Source of the DNA: Pasteurella canis
GTDB taxonomy: Bacteria > Pseudomonadota > Gammaproteobacteria > Enterobacterales > Pasteurellaceae
Reading direction: 5' to 3'
NCBI RefSeq assembly: GCF_900454865.1
Contig: NZ_UGTV01000015.1
Coordinates: forward strand, 744,001 to 808,000
DNA length: 64,000 nucleotides
In this document: piece after piece, positions 51,719-61,971 of the stretch
Numbering within the stretch: the stretch's first letter is position 1
Layout of the letters: every line of letters begins with the position of its first letter
The notes under the pieces: model-generated
What the model was told of the DNA's origin: nothing
Seen by the model: only the letters and a program-made list of their open reading frames with translations
Database searches by the model: none
Position numbers and translations under genes: made by a program

Positions 51719-53935
51719 CTACTTTGTTATTGTTTTTTTAGAGACTTCGCCTTCATATTTTAAATAAATCGTTGCCAATGGTGGCACTGATATACAAATA
51801 GAGTGCGTTTTTTCATGACTTTGTATTTCTTCACTAGTTACGGTACCAAAGTTACCCACATTCGACCCTTGATAGAATGCGGAATCAGTATTCAATATTT
51901 CAATATATTCCCCCGCAATATTAACACCAACTCGATAATCATAACGTGGCACTGGAGTGAAATTACTCACAACAACAATACGTTCACCATTTTTGCTACG
52001 ACGCTCAAAAGCAAAAACAGAGTTTTGACGATCATCAACCACCAGCCAATCAAATCCTTCAGGATCGTAATCTAATTCAAATAGTGCTGCATTTTGTTGA
52101 TACACATGATTCAAATCTTTAACTAAAAGCTGTACACCTTGATGCCATTTACCACCAATATTTTCATCTAATAAAAACCAATCCAAACTTTGTTCATAAT
52201 TCCATTCACGTCCTTGCGCAAACTCATTTCCCATGAACAATAATTTTTTACCTGGATAACCCCACATATAGCCATAATAAGCACGTAAATTTGCAAATTT
52301 TTGCCATGCATCACCAGGCATTTTACCAAGCAATGAAGACTTACCATGAACAACTTCATCGTGAGAAAGAGGTAATACAAAGTTTTCACTATATTGATAC
52401 ACCATCCCAAATGTCATTTGATCATGATGATATTGACGATAAACGGGATCTTTTTGCATGTAAGATAGAGTGTCATTCATCCAGCCCATATTCCATTTAA
52501 AATGGAATCCTAATCCCCCTTCTTTACTCGGCTTAGTCACTCCAGCAAAAGAAGTCGACTCCTCAGCGATTGCAATTGCACCATTTACTTCCGAATCAAT
52601 TTTCCAGTTAGTGTGTTTTAAAAACTCGATCGCTTCTAAATTTTCACGTCCACCATATTGATTTGGGATCCATTCACCGTCAGCACGACTATAATCACGA
52701 TAAATCATCGATGCGACTGCATCTACACGAATACCATCTAAGCCAAAACGTTCTAACCAATAAAGAGCATTACTTGATAAAAAATTACGGACTTCATTAC
52801 GACCATAATTGTAAATTAATGTATTCCAATCTTGATGATAGCCTTCTTTTGGATCAGCATGTTCATACAAAGCAGTTCCATCAAATGCAGCCAAACCATG
52901 CGTATCGCTTGGGAAATGTCCAGGAACCCAGTCTAAAATGACATTAATGCCTGCATCATGCGCCTTATCTATAAGGCGTTTAAGCCCTTCTGCTGTACCA
53001 AATCGACTGGTTGGTGAATATAAGCCTAAAGGTTGATACCCCCATGAACCATCAAATGGAAATTCAGATAACGGTAAAAACTCAATATGGGTAAACCCCA
53101 TTTCTTTCACATAAGGAATTAACTCCTCTGCGATCTGATCATAATCCAACCAAAAATTATTGGCTAAATTGCGACGCCATGAACCTAAATGTACTTCATA
53201 AATCGAGATTGGTTGATCTGGTTGATTTGTCTTACGGCGCTTTTCTGTCATCTCAACAATTTCAGGCAAGACACTAATTTGAGATGCTGTATCGGGACGA
53301 AGTTGAGAACTAAAAGCATACGGATCTGCTTTTAAACGCAACTGTCCATGACAATCAATTAATTCATATTTATATAATTGACCTAAAGAGGCTTTTGGTA
53401 AAAATAATTCCCATACTCCACTCTTCTGATGAAAACGCATTGGATGACGACGCCCATCCCAATAATTAAAATCACCAACAAGAGAAACTCGTCTCGCATT
53501 TGGTGCCCACAAACGGAAATTGACTCCTGATACGCCGTCACATTCCATAAAATGTGCGCCTAATACTTCATAAGGACGTAAATGAGATCCTTCACTTAGT
53601 AACCAGTTATCCAAGTCTGTTAACATTGGATGAAAGCGATAAGGATCTTCAATAATCTGGGACTCGCCACCCCAAAATACTTGTAATTGATAAGCAAAAA
53701 AAGTTCTCGCTTTTGGCACAATCCCTGTAAAAAATCCTCGCTCATCGACACAAGCTAATTCACATACTTCTTTATGAGTTTCGTTATCGATTACAATAAC
53801 ACGATGAGCATCAGGTAAAAGTGCTCGAATTTCAATGCCATTTTCCGTTTCATGCATTCCTAGTACAGAAAATGGATCTGCGTGAGTACCTTCAAAAAAC
53901 TGATTAATTACTGAATGTGAAACTAATTGAACCAT
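51719..53935 (-). CDS. glgB: 1,4-alpha-glucan branching enzyme
   Basis: 738-residue GH13 enzyme forming alpha-1,6 branches. Two N-terminal beta modules ([11 protein letters not shown] at about 20 and [13 protein letters not shown] at about 115), then the catalytic barrel: [45 protein letters not shown] (nucleophile Asp), AEEST (acid Glu) and [12 protein letters not shown]. Length near E. coli GlgB (728). Second in the malQ-glgB-glgX-glgC-glgA-glgP string. Confidence 0.96.
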   Translation of the reverse strand: MVQLVSHSVINQFFEGTHADPFSVLGMHETENGIEIRALLPDAHRVIVIDNETHKEVCELACVDERGFFTGIVPKARTFFAYQLQVFWGGESQIIEDPYRFHPMLTDLDNWLLSEGSHLRPYEVLGAHFMECDGVSGVNFRLWAPNARRVSLVGDFNYWDGRRHPMRFHQKSGVWELFLPKASLGQLYKYELIDCHGQLRLKADPYAFSSQLRPDTASQISVLPEIVEMTEKRRKTNQPDQPISIYEVHLGSWRRNLANNFWLDYDQIAEELIPYVKEMGFTHIEFLPLSEFPFDGSWGYQPLGLYSPTSRFGTAEGLKRLIDKAHDAGINVILDWVPGHFPSDTHGLAAFDGTALYEHADPKEGYHQDWNTLIYNYGRNEVRNFLSSNALYWLERFGLDGIRVDAVASMIYRDYSRADGEWIPNQYGGRENLEAIEFLKHTNWKIDSEVNGAIAIAEESTSFAGVTKPSKEGGLGFHFKWNMGWMNDTLSYMQKDPVYRQYHHDQMTFGMVYQYSENFVLPLSHDEVVHGKSSLLGKMPGDAWQKFANLRAYYGYMWGYPGKKLLFMGNEFAQGREWNYEQSLDWFLLDENIGGKWHQGVQLLVKDLNHVYQQNAALFELDYDPEGFDWLVVDDRQNSVFAFERRSKNGERIVVVSNFTPVPRYDYRVGVNIAGEYIEILNTDSAFYQGSNVGNFGTVTSEEIQSHEKTHSICISVPPLATIYLKYEGEVSKKTITK

Positions 53936-53961
53936 AACAAATCCTCAATTCGCTAATAGAT

Positions 53962-56055
53962 TTATACTGTACGTGCTTGATTAATGGCGGCTAAAAACGC
54001 TGTAATGTGGTTATCACTAAACATAGATTCCAATGTGCAAGCAAGCTTTTTACGCCAATTTGGATACTCTGTATTCGTTCCTGGCAAATTAAATGAGATT
54101 TCTTGACTCAATAAATTTTCTAATTGCACGCCAATAAGTTGACTACAACTATTAGCTAAATATTGATGTAAGACATAATTTAAATGAGCATGCATTGCCA
54201 TCGAAAGCGCATCACCTTCATAATGTGCGGGTAGATAGTTATCACGATGTAAAGTATCTAACAACGCCTGTTTATCCACGACTCGTTGTTCATATTTTTG
54301 TTGTAAAACTTCTCCCTCTAAAACGCCTAATTGATTAAATAATTGTAAGTCCACACAATGCCAAAAACTTGATAACGAAGGCACATCATGTGTACCAATA
54401 GTCGAAAAGGCTTTTAGTGGAAAAGCATTTACTGCGGGATACTCTCTATTTCGTTGTTCGAAGTACAAGACAAAATAAGAAAAAATCTGAAATTCGTTTA
54501 ATTTTGACCGCACTTCATCAGGCACTGTACCTAAGTCTTCGCCAACTACAAGACATTGATTACGCTGGCTCTCAATCGCTAAAATCGCCATGAGATGATC
54601 AAATGGATAATGTACATAAACACCATCAGCCGCCGTTTTACCTTCAGGAATTAACCATAAACGGAATAATCCCATGACATGATCAATACGTAAAATACCA
54701 AAGTGCTGCATATTACTGCGTAGCATATCAATAAAAGGTTGGAATCCACATGCTTTGAGCACTGAAGGATTGTAAGGGGGTAAATTCCAATTTTGCCCAA
54801 CAGGACCTAAAGGATCAGGAGGCGCTCCAACCGATGCATTAACAAAATATAGTTCGGGATCGGACCAAACATCCACACTACCACGAGAACTATTCACAGC
54901 TAAATCACCATAAATCCCAAGTTTCATACCAACAGTTTGGCATAGTGCTTTTATTTCATTCAATTGCTCTGTAGCAAGCCATTGCAACCAAGCATAAAAC
55001 TCAACTTTTTCGTGGTGTTGTTTTAGTAATGCCTTGCGTTTATTCTCTGTCAATTTTTGCCATTCTTGACACCAACCTAACCACCCAATCGTTTGTTCTG
55101 TTGGTTCTTGTAAGTGTGATTGACCATCAAGTACATTAAACAACCCTTGTAGTAACAAAGGCTCACCTTGTTGTTTCAAAAAGTGTTGGAACACTTGTCG
55201 CCGTTTTACAATATGTACGGACTTACTCCGCTTCGAAAAAGCAAATAATTGCTCAAGAACAGTCAGCTTTAAATGCGTTATTGCTGAATAATCTACTAAC
55301 TCCGCATAGCGTAATTGCTCAATCTCGCTTTGCATCTCCTCAGAAGCGAACCAATTTTGTATAGTTTTACATAATTTAAATTCAGGTAATGTATGCACCG
55401 CTAAATAAATAGGATTTAACCAACGTCTAGACGAAGAACTGTATGGACTCGCCCACTCTGGTACTGTAGGATACATTAAATGCAATGGATTAATACCAAT
55501 GAAATCAACACCATATTGGCTAGCTTGTTTAATGAGGTAAGTTAAATCTGCAAAATCGCCAATCCCCCAATTTTGTTGTGAACGTAAACTATAAAGCTGT
55601 ACATTCAATCCCCAAGCTTTCTTTTGCTCTAATACAGGGGGCTGATAGGCAATTTTGGGTGAAACAAGTAAACGAACACAATAATTTTTTCCTGCACTAG
55701 AGACAACTAATTGATAGTAACCATAATCTAAAGCTGGCAATTCAATGAATGAAGAAGAAATGGTCGAAGATTGTTCAAACAATGTTTGTCCAGACTCATT
55801 CGATACTTGATAAGTAAAAGATTGATTTGATAAGTTTAATGGTGTTACGTCATATTGAATAGGCTTATGCTCAAAAAATACAACGACATCATCATAATAA
55901 GAAACTGATTTATTGTGTTTAGTTGGCTGAGTTAATAATTCAGTAAAATATGTCAACGTTTCTGGACTAGCATAAATTAAATTGCCATCAATATCATAAT
56001 GAGAACTGGCAATACCTTGCTTCTCAGCCTCCTGCCTTAAGTACGTCATATCCAT
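53962..56055 (-). CDS. malQ: 4-alpha-glucanotransferase (amylomaltase)
   Basis: 697-residue GH77 enzyme transferring maltodextrin segments between glucans. Motifs: GINPLHLMYPTVPEWASPYSSSSRRWLNPIYL, GIYGDLAVNSSRGSVDVWSDPELYF, GAPPDPLGPVGQNWNLPPYNP, LRIDHVMGLFRLW (nucleophile Asp), GEDLGTVP (acid Glu) and STIGTHDVPSLSSFW. First gene of the glycogen operon. A second ATG two codons in is possible; the first has AGG nine bases before. An uptake signal lies at 54507. A CRP-like site lies upstream. Confidence 0.95.
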   Translation of the reverse strand: MDMTYLRQEAEKQGIASSHYDIDGNLIYASPETLTYFTELLTQPTKHNKSVSYYDDVVVFFEHKPIQYDVTPLNLSNQSFTYQVSNESGQTLFEQSSTISSSFIELPALDYGYYQLVVSSAGKNYCVRLLVSPKIAYQPPVLEQKKAWGLNVQLYSLRSQQNWGIGDFADLTYLIKQASQYGVDFIGINPLHLMYPTVPEWASPYSSSSRRWLNPIYLAVHTLPEFKLCKTIQNWFASEEMQSEIEQLRYAELVDYSAITHLKLTVLEQLFAFSKRSKSVHIVKRRQVFQHFLKQQGEPLLLQGLFNVLDGQSHLQEPTEQTIGWLGWCQEWQKLTENKRKALLKQHHEKVEFYAWLQWLATEQLNEIKALCQTVGMKLGIYGDLAVNSSRGSVDVWSDPELYFVNASVGAPPDPLGPVGQNWNLPPYNPSVLKACGFQPFIDMLRSNMQHFGILRIDHVMGLFRLWLIPEGKTAADGVYVHYPFDHLMAILAIESQRNQCLVVGEDLGTVPDEVRSKLNEFQIFSYFVLYFEQRNREYPAVNAFPLKAFSTIGTHDVPSLSSFWHCVDLQLFNQLGVLEGEVLQQKYEQRVVDKQALLDTLHRDNYLPAHYEGDALSMAMHAHLNYVLHQYLANSCSQLIGVQLENLLSQEISFNLPGTNTEYPNWRKKLACTLESMFSDNHITAFLAAINQARTV
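54507..54515 (-). repeat. DNA uptake signal sequence in malQ
   Basis: Perfect complement of AAGTGCGGT inside malQ. Confidence 0.8.
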
Positions 56056-56136
56056 TATTAACTACCTAAACTAGACTAACATTTAGTAGTTATTCTATCC
56101 AAGATGAATACAAAGGCAACGATTTTTATTTAAATT

Positions 56137-56152
56137 AGTGATCTTCGTCAAT
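56137..56152. promoter_or_regulatory. CRP-like site upstream of malQ
   Basis: AGTGATCTTCGTCAAT matches TGTGA-N6-TCACA at seven of ten core positions, 82 bases before the malQ start. Carbon control of glycogen genes by CRP is known in enteric bacteria; here it is only suggested. Confidence 0.35.
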
Positions 56153-56194
56153 AATAATTTATTTTCAGTATTTTCAATATCTCAAGACATTTTT

Positions 56195-56329
56195 ATGTTC
56201 CAAAAAAAATCTAAAAATGATTGTGATTTTTCTTTTAAAATCAATGTGCTTTATTTTTGTTTAGGAACGCTTTTTGAGTGGCAAGAATTAGAAGTGACAG
56301 GGTTATTAATTAAGAGGAATTTACAATAA
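56195..56329 (+). CDS. Doubtful small ORF at the host-prophage junction
   Basis: Open frame of 44 codons from ATG 56195 (63 from GTG 56138). It reads rightwards and ends just before the terminator at the J gene. No ribosome site is visible and I recognise no family. It lies in the 291-base stretch where the prophage boundary must fall, which otherwise shows only the CRP-like site and AT-rich DNA. It may be a junction remnant. Confidence 0.2.
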   Translation: MFQKKSKNDCDFSFKINVLYFCLGTLFEWQELEVTGLLIKRNLQ

Positions 56330-56346
56330 AAGGGCTAAACGCCCTT
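56328..56346. terminator. Terminator after the prophage J gene
   Basis: Stem AAAAGGGC / GCCCTTTT with a TAAAC loop, immediately after the J stop on the minus strand and symmetrical enough to act in both directions. Confidence 0.8.
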
Positions 56347-59300
56347 TTATATTACTTGTTTAATTGATTTTGAGGCATTAGATTTCACAACAGAGATAAA
56401 TGTAAATGAATCAGAATCTGTCGATGTATCAGATAATGTTTCATACGTGATTTCAATTGAACACTCTACATTTTTGGGAATCGAAATCGATTGTTGATAA
56501 GTATTGATTACGCCCTCGCCAACGACTATTCTTGCTTGAATACTCCGTGATCCAGGTTTATATGTAGTTATTGAGACAAGGTAATCACTATCTTTTCCAC
56601 CACCACTGCGATTTTCTGTCGACTCATACAATCGTCCAGACACAGAAGATAATGCATCTATGATAAATAACTCTCTATCAACATTAGCACTCTCAACTAT
56701 GACTTTAACTCTCTTGCGTAAATAATGAATCCTATAACTCGGATTTGAGCCAAAATATTCAGTGCTACTCGTACCAATTCTCTTTGAGCGACAAGTAAAA
56801 ACTTCTAAGATGTTACCACCAACAATCTGGTTTACTTCTAGATCGCCAGTAAAAGTACCAGTTACCCCCTCAATCCTAGCCCCTTTAATCAAGCCGCCTT
56901 CAAATGTGCTAGCTTTTACATTACCACCATTAATATTTGGAGCAGAAATAGTACTATTTGCTTGAATCTTATCTCCGCTAATAGTCCCGTTGGCAATTAA
57001 ATCACCATCTAAAACTACTTTAGCGCTGCCATCTTCTGTTAAGATAGAAAACGGTGTTTTCAGAGTGCTACTGTTTGGATCGGCAATAATAAATTTATTT
57101 GCAGAAATAATCACTTGAGAATCACTACTCTCAGCATCTGCACCAATTGCAATACCTGCGATCGCTTTCTTACCGCTAGCATGATCTTCAACTTTGAGAA
57201 TGTGCATTGAATTCATTCTTGCTGCATTGCTTTTCCCAGTCTTCTCAATCTTCGTTATCTGTTCAGCAAGTTCCTGTGAAAAAGCATTACTTGAGATTTG
57301 ACCTTGCAGATACTCAACAAGTTTTGAACCTGAGCTTTCAGAGGTGCCAACGACAGATTCTGTGAACTCTCCCGCATTTCCGTTTGCAGTATCAAGCATG
57401 CGTGCCCAGAAATAGTACGTCTCGTTTACCCCAAGTCCGTCAAACGAATAACTGTTTGTCGGATAAGCTAGTGTGACGAGTTTTCTTGCTGTCTCAAAGC
57501 GATCCTCTGTATTCGTCCAGATTTCAATCGCGGAATTTGGATTGGCAAAAACTGGATTTTTCCACTGCAGCAGAATTGCAAACACTTTAGAAGCCGTTGT
57601 TAATTCAGTCACAGAAAAGCTGATATTAAACGACTTAGTAACCGCCTCTGATAGCTGTCCTTGTTCGTTCTTGGCACGAATTTCTGCAACATATTCTCCA
57701 TCTGGTAAGCCGATCAGTTTGTAGTTTGGTGATGTTAAATCATCATAGATTTTGTAGAAAGTACCGCCTTTATACAACTTAATCTGATATTTAACCATTG
57801 CGCTGTGTTTGACTACGTAGTCAAAACTCAACGATACACCATCACCGTCTGCCTGCACTTCAACATGTTGCACTTTATCAAGCCCAGCTGTAGAAAGTGT
57901 TGTTTCACGAGGCTCAAAGACTGCACCATTATCAACGATTGCTTCTTTTTGTGGTTCGTGTTGAAGCGCAACAATCGTATATTGACCCTGCTTGTCTTCG
58001 CTTATTGTCAATGCTTTGAATAATTGCACATTGATTTCTTGTGTTGTTAAAGACCAAACACCGAATTCTGCTAAACCAACAGGCTCTAACTCTAACGTCA
58101 CTTCATTACCATTCACATTCACAATGCGAATATCAGTATGTTTAGCCTCCTGATTAATGTATGTTAAATAACTATTCCCCCATGGCGTAATTTCTCTATC
58201 AAGCGTCACCTTTCTACCATTGACAGCTAGTACACGACCACCAATATTTGTATCTGCATAATGGCAATCTGCTACACGAATAATGTCACCGGGAATGTGC
58301 ATTAAGCCTTCTACACCGACAGTAAATGTGACTGTTTTTGTTTCTAACCTCTCTGTTTCAAGAATCCATTTTCCTGTGCGAAATGCTTGACCACGTGATG
58401 TGCAGCCAAACGCCGTCACTTTTTTAATGTTTAAACCATGACGACGAATTAAATCATCATCAGATATGATTTCGATCTTTCTTTCGTAACTATCACTTGC
58501 ATCAACATATTCAACGTGAATCTCGTTGTGTCGCGCTTTTTGTGCTGAATATTGATAAGTAAACTCACCATCAACAACATTCGCATTTGTATAAGTCCAC
58601 ACCGGATCTGCTGGTCTATCCATCACGACAGTGAATTCTTGTCCGTCCCATACCGGCATTGCTCTAAAAATTGAGCAAATATCACTGATCACATCATATG
58701 CTTTACGCTGATCAGTCAGCCAAGCATTACAAGTGAATCGAGGTTCTTTGCCACCGAATCCGTCCGGCACAAGCTGATCGCAATATTGTGCAACTTGGTA
58801 AAGCGTCCATTTATCAACATTGAATGAACCCAATCGCCATCCTAAGCCATAGCGCTTATTCGTCATTAAGTCGTACAGCACCCACGCTGGATTATTTGAC
58901 CAAGCAATTTTAAATGTACCATCCCAAAGCCCTGTATAAGTACGATTCACAGGGTCATAGTTACTCGGCACTTTGATTTTAATTCCGTAAATCTCATAAG
59001 TGCGGTTTGGGATTGAACTAAAATATTCAGAATCAAAGCGTACACCAACAATAGCCGTATTCGGGTAAGCAAATTCAGTCTCAATAATTTCTGTATAACT
59101 TGCCCAAATAGTGTTGTTTTGTAACCGCTGCGATGTACTATCTGCTGTTACACGCTCAACTTTGATTTTAAATGGAACAACGGGTAAATCATCAAATTCG
59201 AATTGTTTAAGATATTGAGAACTATACTTACCATTGATTGAAACTGGGTAGCTCGTTTCTCCAATCGTAATCATTAAGTCTACTTTAGAACCGTAGGTAT

Positions 59301-59688
59301 CGCCTTTATCATTTTGACTAAAAAGCGATTGAACACCAACAGTAAAACGTAAACGACTCACTTTGTTATCCGTCACAGTACGAGTAAGTGGCGTTAATTT
59401 TCTTACCTGAGCACCGACTGACACTTCTTTTTCAGATGTATTGAAACCTTCCATTATTGCTTGGTCTTGTGTTCCAATTCGCCCTTGCGCATCCACGTTT
59501 TTAAAATTGTAGCTATCATCACTTGCTTGAATTGGCGTTTTATCCAAGTATACGGATTTAACACCATCCACTAAGCCTTGAATCTCACCCTCAGATATAA
59601 TTTCTACAATCTTGACAAACTGTTTAGAACGCCCACTTTCTGGAGCTTCATAAGGCGTATGTCCACCACCACCTTTTTTTCCACCCAT
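56347..59688 (-). CDS. J: Prophage tail tip / host specificity protein J
   Basis: 1113-residue central tail-fibre/tip protein of a lambda-like siphophage (lambda J is 1132). The N-terminal two-thirds follows lambda J closely: KGGGGHTPYEAPESGRSKQ, TRTVTDNKVSRLRFTVGVQ, WASYTEIIETEFAYPNTAIVGVRFDSE, VPSNYDPVNRTYTGLWDGTFK, QYCDQLVPDGFGGKEPRFTCNAWL and DAFGCTSRGQA-like FGCTSRGQAFRTGKW. Fibronectin-like domains lie at about 610-790. The last 200 residues are unlike lambda, as expected for the receptor-binding part. An uptake signal lies at 58998. No side-fibre gene follows; the bacterial malQ operon begins nearby. Confidence 0.93.
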   Translation of the reverse strand: MGGKKGGGGHTPYEAPESGRSKQFVKIVEIISEGEIQGLVDGVKSVYLDKTPIQASDDSYNFKNVDAQGRIGTQDQAIMEGFNTSEKEVSVGAQVRKLTPLTRTVTDNKVSRLRFTVGVQSLFSQNDKGDTYGSKVDLMITIGETSYPVSINGKYSSQYLKQFEFDDLPVVPFKIKVERVTADSTSQRLQNNTIWASYTEIIETEFAYPNTAIVGVRFDSEYFSSIPNRTYEIYGIKIKVPSNYDPVNRTYTGLWDGTFKIAWSNNPAWVLYDLMTNKRYGLGWRLGSFNVDKWTLYQVAQYCDQLVPDGFGGKEPRFTCNAWLTDQRKAYDVISDICSIFRAMPVWDGQEFTVVMDRPADPVWTYTNANVVDGEFTYQYSAQKARHNEIHVEYVDASDSYERKIEIISDDDLIRRHGLNIKKVTAFGCTSRGQAFRTGKWILETERLETKTVTFTVGVEGLMHIPGDIIRVADCHYADTNIGGRVLAVNGRKVTLDREITPWGNSYLTYINQEAKHTDIRIVNVNGNEVTLELEPVGLAEFGVWSLTTQEINVQLFKALTISEDKQGQYTIVALQHEPQKEAIVDNGAVFEPRETTLSTAGLDKVQHVEVQADGDGVSLSFDYVVKHSAMVKYQIKLYKGGTFYKIYDDLTSPNYKLIGLPDGEYVAEIRAKNEQGQLSEAVTKSFNISFSVTELTTASKVFAILLQWKNPVFANPNSAIEIWTNTEDRFETARKLVTLAYPTNSYSFDGLGVNETYYFWARMLDTANGNAGEFTESVVGTSESSGSKLVEYLQGQISSNAFSQELAEQITKIEKTGKSNAARMNSMHILKVEDHASGKKAIAGIAIGADAESSDSQVIISANKFIIADPNSSTLKTPFSILTEDGSAKVVLDGDLIANGTISGDKIQANSTISAPNINGGNVKASTFEGGLIKGARIEGVTGTFTGDLEVNQIVGGNILEVFTCRSKRIGTSSTEYFGSNPSYRIHYLRKRVKVIVESANVDRELFIIDALSSVSGRLYESTENRSGGGKDSDYLVSITTYKPGSRSIQARIVVGEGVINTYQQSISIPKNVECSIEITYETLSDTSTDSDSFTFISVVKSNASKSIKQVI
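58998..59006 (+). repeat. DNA uptake signal sequence in prophage gene J
   Basis: Perfect AAGTGCGGT inside J, in a region encoding the family-conserved NRTYEIYG segment. Confidence 0.75.
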
Positions 59689-59691
59689 AAC

Positions 59692-60303
59692 TTACCCCTT
59701 CAAAAATCCTACGTCTTTATTTTTACTTACAATATCTACATCGATAGTTTCTACCCCCTGAGAAATTACCATTGACCCACAGAGCATACGTCCATAAGCA
59801 AGTGGTACTATTCTCCCTTGTGCGACCATATTCGAAAGATTAGAAAATGAAGTAGATCGTTTTTTTTCTGTATCATTCCCTATACCTTGCATTTCTGGTG
59901 GTTTAGTCAACATTTGAGCAACACCACCAAGAGTAAGCGCAGCCCCCATACCGAATACCACGAGCCCTCCAAATAAGCCTGCACCTGGCACAAATATCGA
60001 TGCGGCCATTAAAGCAGCTCCAAGAATCACATTAAATACACCGCCACGCTTTGAACCTTTTAGAACTGGCGTTAAATGAATCGTCATTCCTTCTTTTAGT
60101 TTGTAATACAAGCCCTTTTCCAAAAATCGATTGTCGATATATTCTTTGCCGATTCTTAGCGTGAAATAGCCTTTTTGAATAAATTCTCTTAGCTTCGGAA
60201 TTTGTGTTGTGAGTGCTTTTATAGCTTCTGATGCGTTCTCGATATCTAGTTTGAATGCAGTTCCAAACTGTCTAAGACTGCCGTAAAATTTAACGTTGAC
60301 CAT
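59692..60303 (-). CDS. I: Prophage tail assembly protein I
   Basis: 203 residues, homologous to lambda I. N-terminal ubiquitin-like beta domain (VKFYGSLRQFGTAFKLDIENASEAIKAL), central hydrophobic glycine-rich stretch (VILGAALMAASIFVPGAGLFGGLVVFGMGAALTL, about 92-126), then a C-terminal region with the conserved VPLAYGRMLCGSMVIS. Needed to complete the tail tip but not found in the virion in lambda. Its start lies 58 bases inside the end of K, with GGAG nine bases before the ATG, so the overlap is supported. Confidence 0.9.
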   Translation of the reverse strand: MVNVKFYGSLRQFGTAFKLDIENASEAIKALTTQIPKLREFIQKGYFTLRIGKEYIDNRFLEKGLYYKLKEGMTIHLTPVLKGSKRGGVFNVILGAALMAASIFVPGAGLFGGLVVFGMGAALTLGGVAQMLTKPPEMQGIGNDTEKKRSTSFSNLSNMVAQGRIVPLAYGRMLCGSMVISQGVETIDVDIVSKNKDVGFLKG

Positions 60304-60980
60304 TGTTTGAATCTCCAGATTGAATGTGTATGTTTAAGCCAGTATCCATCATATAGATCGCGCTTAGATAAACGTTTAGGGCTATGATGTAATACTTGCT
60401 GATTCCCGATATAGATCGCCGCGTGATTCGGCACATCTGCCCCAACTTGCATTAGAATCACATCGCCAATTTGCACTAAACTTTCATCTCTCACACGCTC
60501 AAAACCGTGCCTTTCCATGTTATCTAGATACAGATTCTGACCGTCTTCCCACCAAAAATCGTCACGTTCAAAATTCGGGAAATCAACTCCAGCAAGTCGA
60601 TAGAAATCACGAAAAAGTGTGTAACAATCGATTTCACCATGAATAAAATCACGTCCCAGAAGATGCGGAATGACAGGGAATTCGTGAATCTCGTCATGAC
60701 AAACAAGCCAGAAATCAAGATTTGAGAACATCTGTGTTTGACGATCCATTGTTGATAAAAGCGGCTCACCCTTTGGGTGTGAATGAACAAGTGCTACGAT
60801 TCCGTCGTACTCGCTCGCTTTTAAGAAATCATCTGCTGAAATTTCAAAGTGATTCTCTTTATCTTCAGCAATGTTTTCACAAGCGATAAAGATTTTTTCT
60901 TGACCATCAAAAACAACAAAGCCGCACATTTCGTACGGCTCACATTGTTTTGCATAGTCGATTATTTGTTGTTTTAACAT
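60246..60980 (-). CDS. K: Prophage tail tip assembly protein K: JAB peptidase plus NlpC/P60
   Basis: 244 residues with two hydrolase domains, as in lambda K. Residues 1 to about 100 are a JAB/MPN metalloprotease-like domain: Glu in PYEMCGFVVF, then HSHPKGEPLLSTMD giving the H-x-H-x-S/D zinc pattern. Residues about 108-230 are NlpC/P60: catalytic Cys in GEIDCYTLFRDFYR and His in VPNHAAIYIGNQQVLHH. Expected to process tail components and cut peptidoglycan during entry. Slightly longer than lambda K because its C terminus runs into I. Confidence 0.92.
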   Translation of the reverse strand: MLKQQIIDYAKQCEPYEMCGFVVFDGQEKIFIACENIAEDKENHFEISADDFLKASEYDGIVALVHSHPKGEPLLSTMDRQTQMFSNLDFWLVCHDEIHEFPVIPHLLGRDFIHGEIDCYTLFRDFYRLAGVDFPNFERDDFWWEDGQNLYLDNMERHGFERVRDESLVQIGDVILMQVGADVPNHAAIYIGNQQVLHHSPKRLSKRDLYDGYWLKHTHSIWRFKQWSTLNFTAVLDSLELHSN

Positions 60981-60982
60981 TG

Positions 60983-61696
60983 CTACCTCAATTTATTTAC
61001 GGAAACAAATCCACCATAATTTCGCGTATTTTTTCTCAATGCGCACCCAGTTATTAAGCAACTACACTTATCTTTTTTCGGATCGCGAGTGGGATTATCT
61101 TTTTCGTCAGCCACTGGTGGACCTGTATAACCGCACTCTGCAGAGCGATACAGCCAGCCACAGTGAATTCCGATTGTTCGAGAAGAAATCAACGCATTGT
61201 CCGTTTCTGTCGGCAGTGCCAACGTGAATACTGCGATGTCGCGTTTTAACGTAGAAAGTTGCTCAATTACATAGAATGTTAAAACACCTTGCGTTGAATC
61301 TGCTTTATCATTGCCATCTTTAAAATTCACTGCGTCAAGATATTGTACATAGACTTGCCAACGCCGAACGATACCGCCTAAGCACTGATCAAAGCGATTC
61401 ACAATACCATTGACGAATCCGTTAAAATTCGCCAGTGTCAATTGTGGGCGATTTGATGGACCTTGACCAGACATTGAAAAGCCCGTCGCGTTTGCACCGA
61501 AGGGTTGATAAATATTACCCTGCCACACAATCGGATTGAACATTTCATTCGTTCCCGCATAGAATCGATACAATTCACCATTCATGCCGTTTTTATCTTT
61601 TAGACTGCGCAAATCTACTTCATACAGTTCTATCATTGCGTTTTGCTCTAGCTTTGAAAGCTCAAGCTTCATCTCTGCACTCATTAGTTGTGGCAT
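60983..61696 (-). CDS. L: Prophage minor tail protein L
   Basis: 237 residues from ATG 61696 (AGGT seven bases before); an ATG four codons earlier overlaps the previous stop. Homologous to lambda L, the tail-tip protein carrying an iron-sulfur cluster. Four or more cysteines in the right region (IHCGWLYRSAECGY, then CSCLITGCALR) can supply the cluster ligands. Other family marks: LYRFYAGTNEMFNPIVWQG and FDQCLGGIVRRWQVYVQYLD. In lambda L directly follows M; here three genes are inserted between them. Confidence 0.9.
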   Translation of the reverse strand: MPQLMSAEMKLELSKLEQNAMIELYEVDLRSLKDKNGMNGELYRFYAGTNEMFNPIVWQGNIYQPFGANATGFSMSGQGPSNRPQLTLANFNGFVNGIVNRFDQCLGGIVRRWQVYVQYLDAVNFKDGNDKADSTQGVLTFYVIEQLSTLKRDIAVFTLALPTETDNALISSRTIGIHCGWLYRSAECGYTGPPVADEKDNPTRDPKKDKCSCLITGCALRKNTRNYGGFVSVNKLR

Positions 61697-61704
61697 GATT
61701 GACC

Positions 61705-61971
61705 TCATTCCAAATTAGAAAACGCCGCTGGATATTGGCGGCGTTTAACTTCTGACTCATAGGCGGTTTTACAATGCTCCTTTTCCCAAAAGAACAGTTT
61801 TTCGATTACTGTATAAATAATCTTCCATTTTATTTTAGGATTCTTAGTAAGTATTGCACCTCGATAAGCTCGACTACTTAATGTTTCATCTGCACTACCA
61901 AGCATAATGGCATTAAAAAGCTGATCGATGGCAACTAAAACATGATATAACCAGTGTTTAAACTTGTTCAT
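61705..61971 (-). CDS. Small prophage protein with DETLSSRAYR motif
   Basis: 88 residues from ATG 61971, chosen because GGAG lies 8 bases before it; a longer frame overlaps the previous gene. It contains LYHVLVAIDQLFNAIMLGSADETLSSRAYRGAI and a C-terminal FFWEKEHCKTAYESEVKRRQYP. Short proteins with a DQL-NA-DETLSSR pattern recur in phages of many hosts; no function is established as far as I know. Overlaps the fibre assembly gene by 14 bases and ends at the start of L. Confidence 0.7.
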   Translation of the reverse strand: MNKFKHWLYHVLVAIDQLFNAIMLGSADETLSSRAYRGAILTKNPKIKWKIIYTVIEKLFFWEKEHCKTAYESEVKRRQYPAAFSNLE

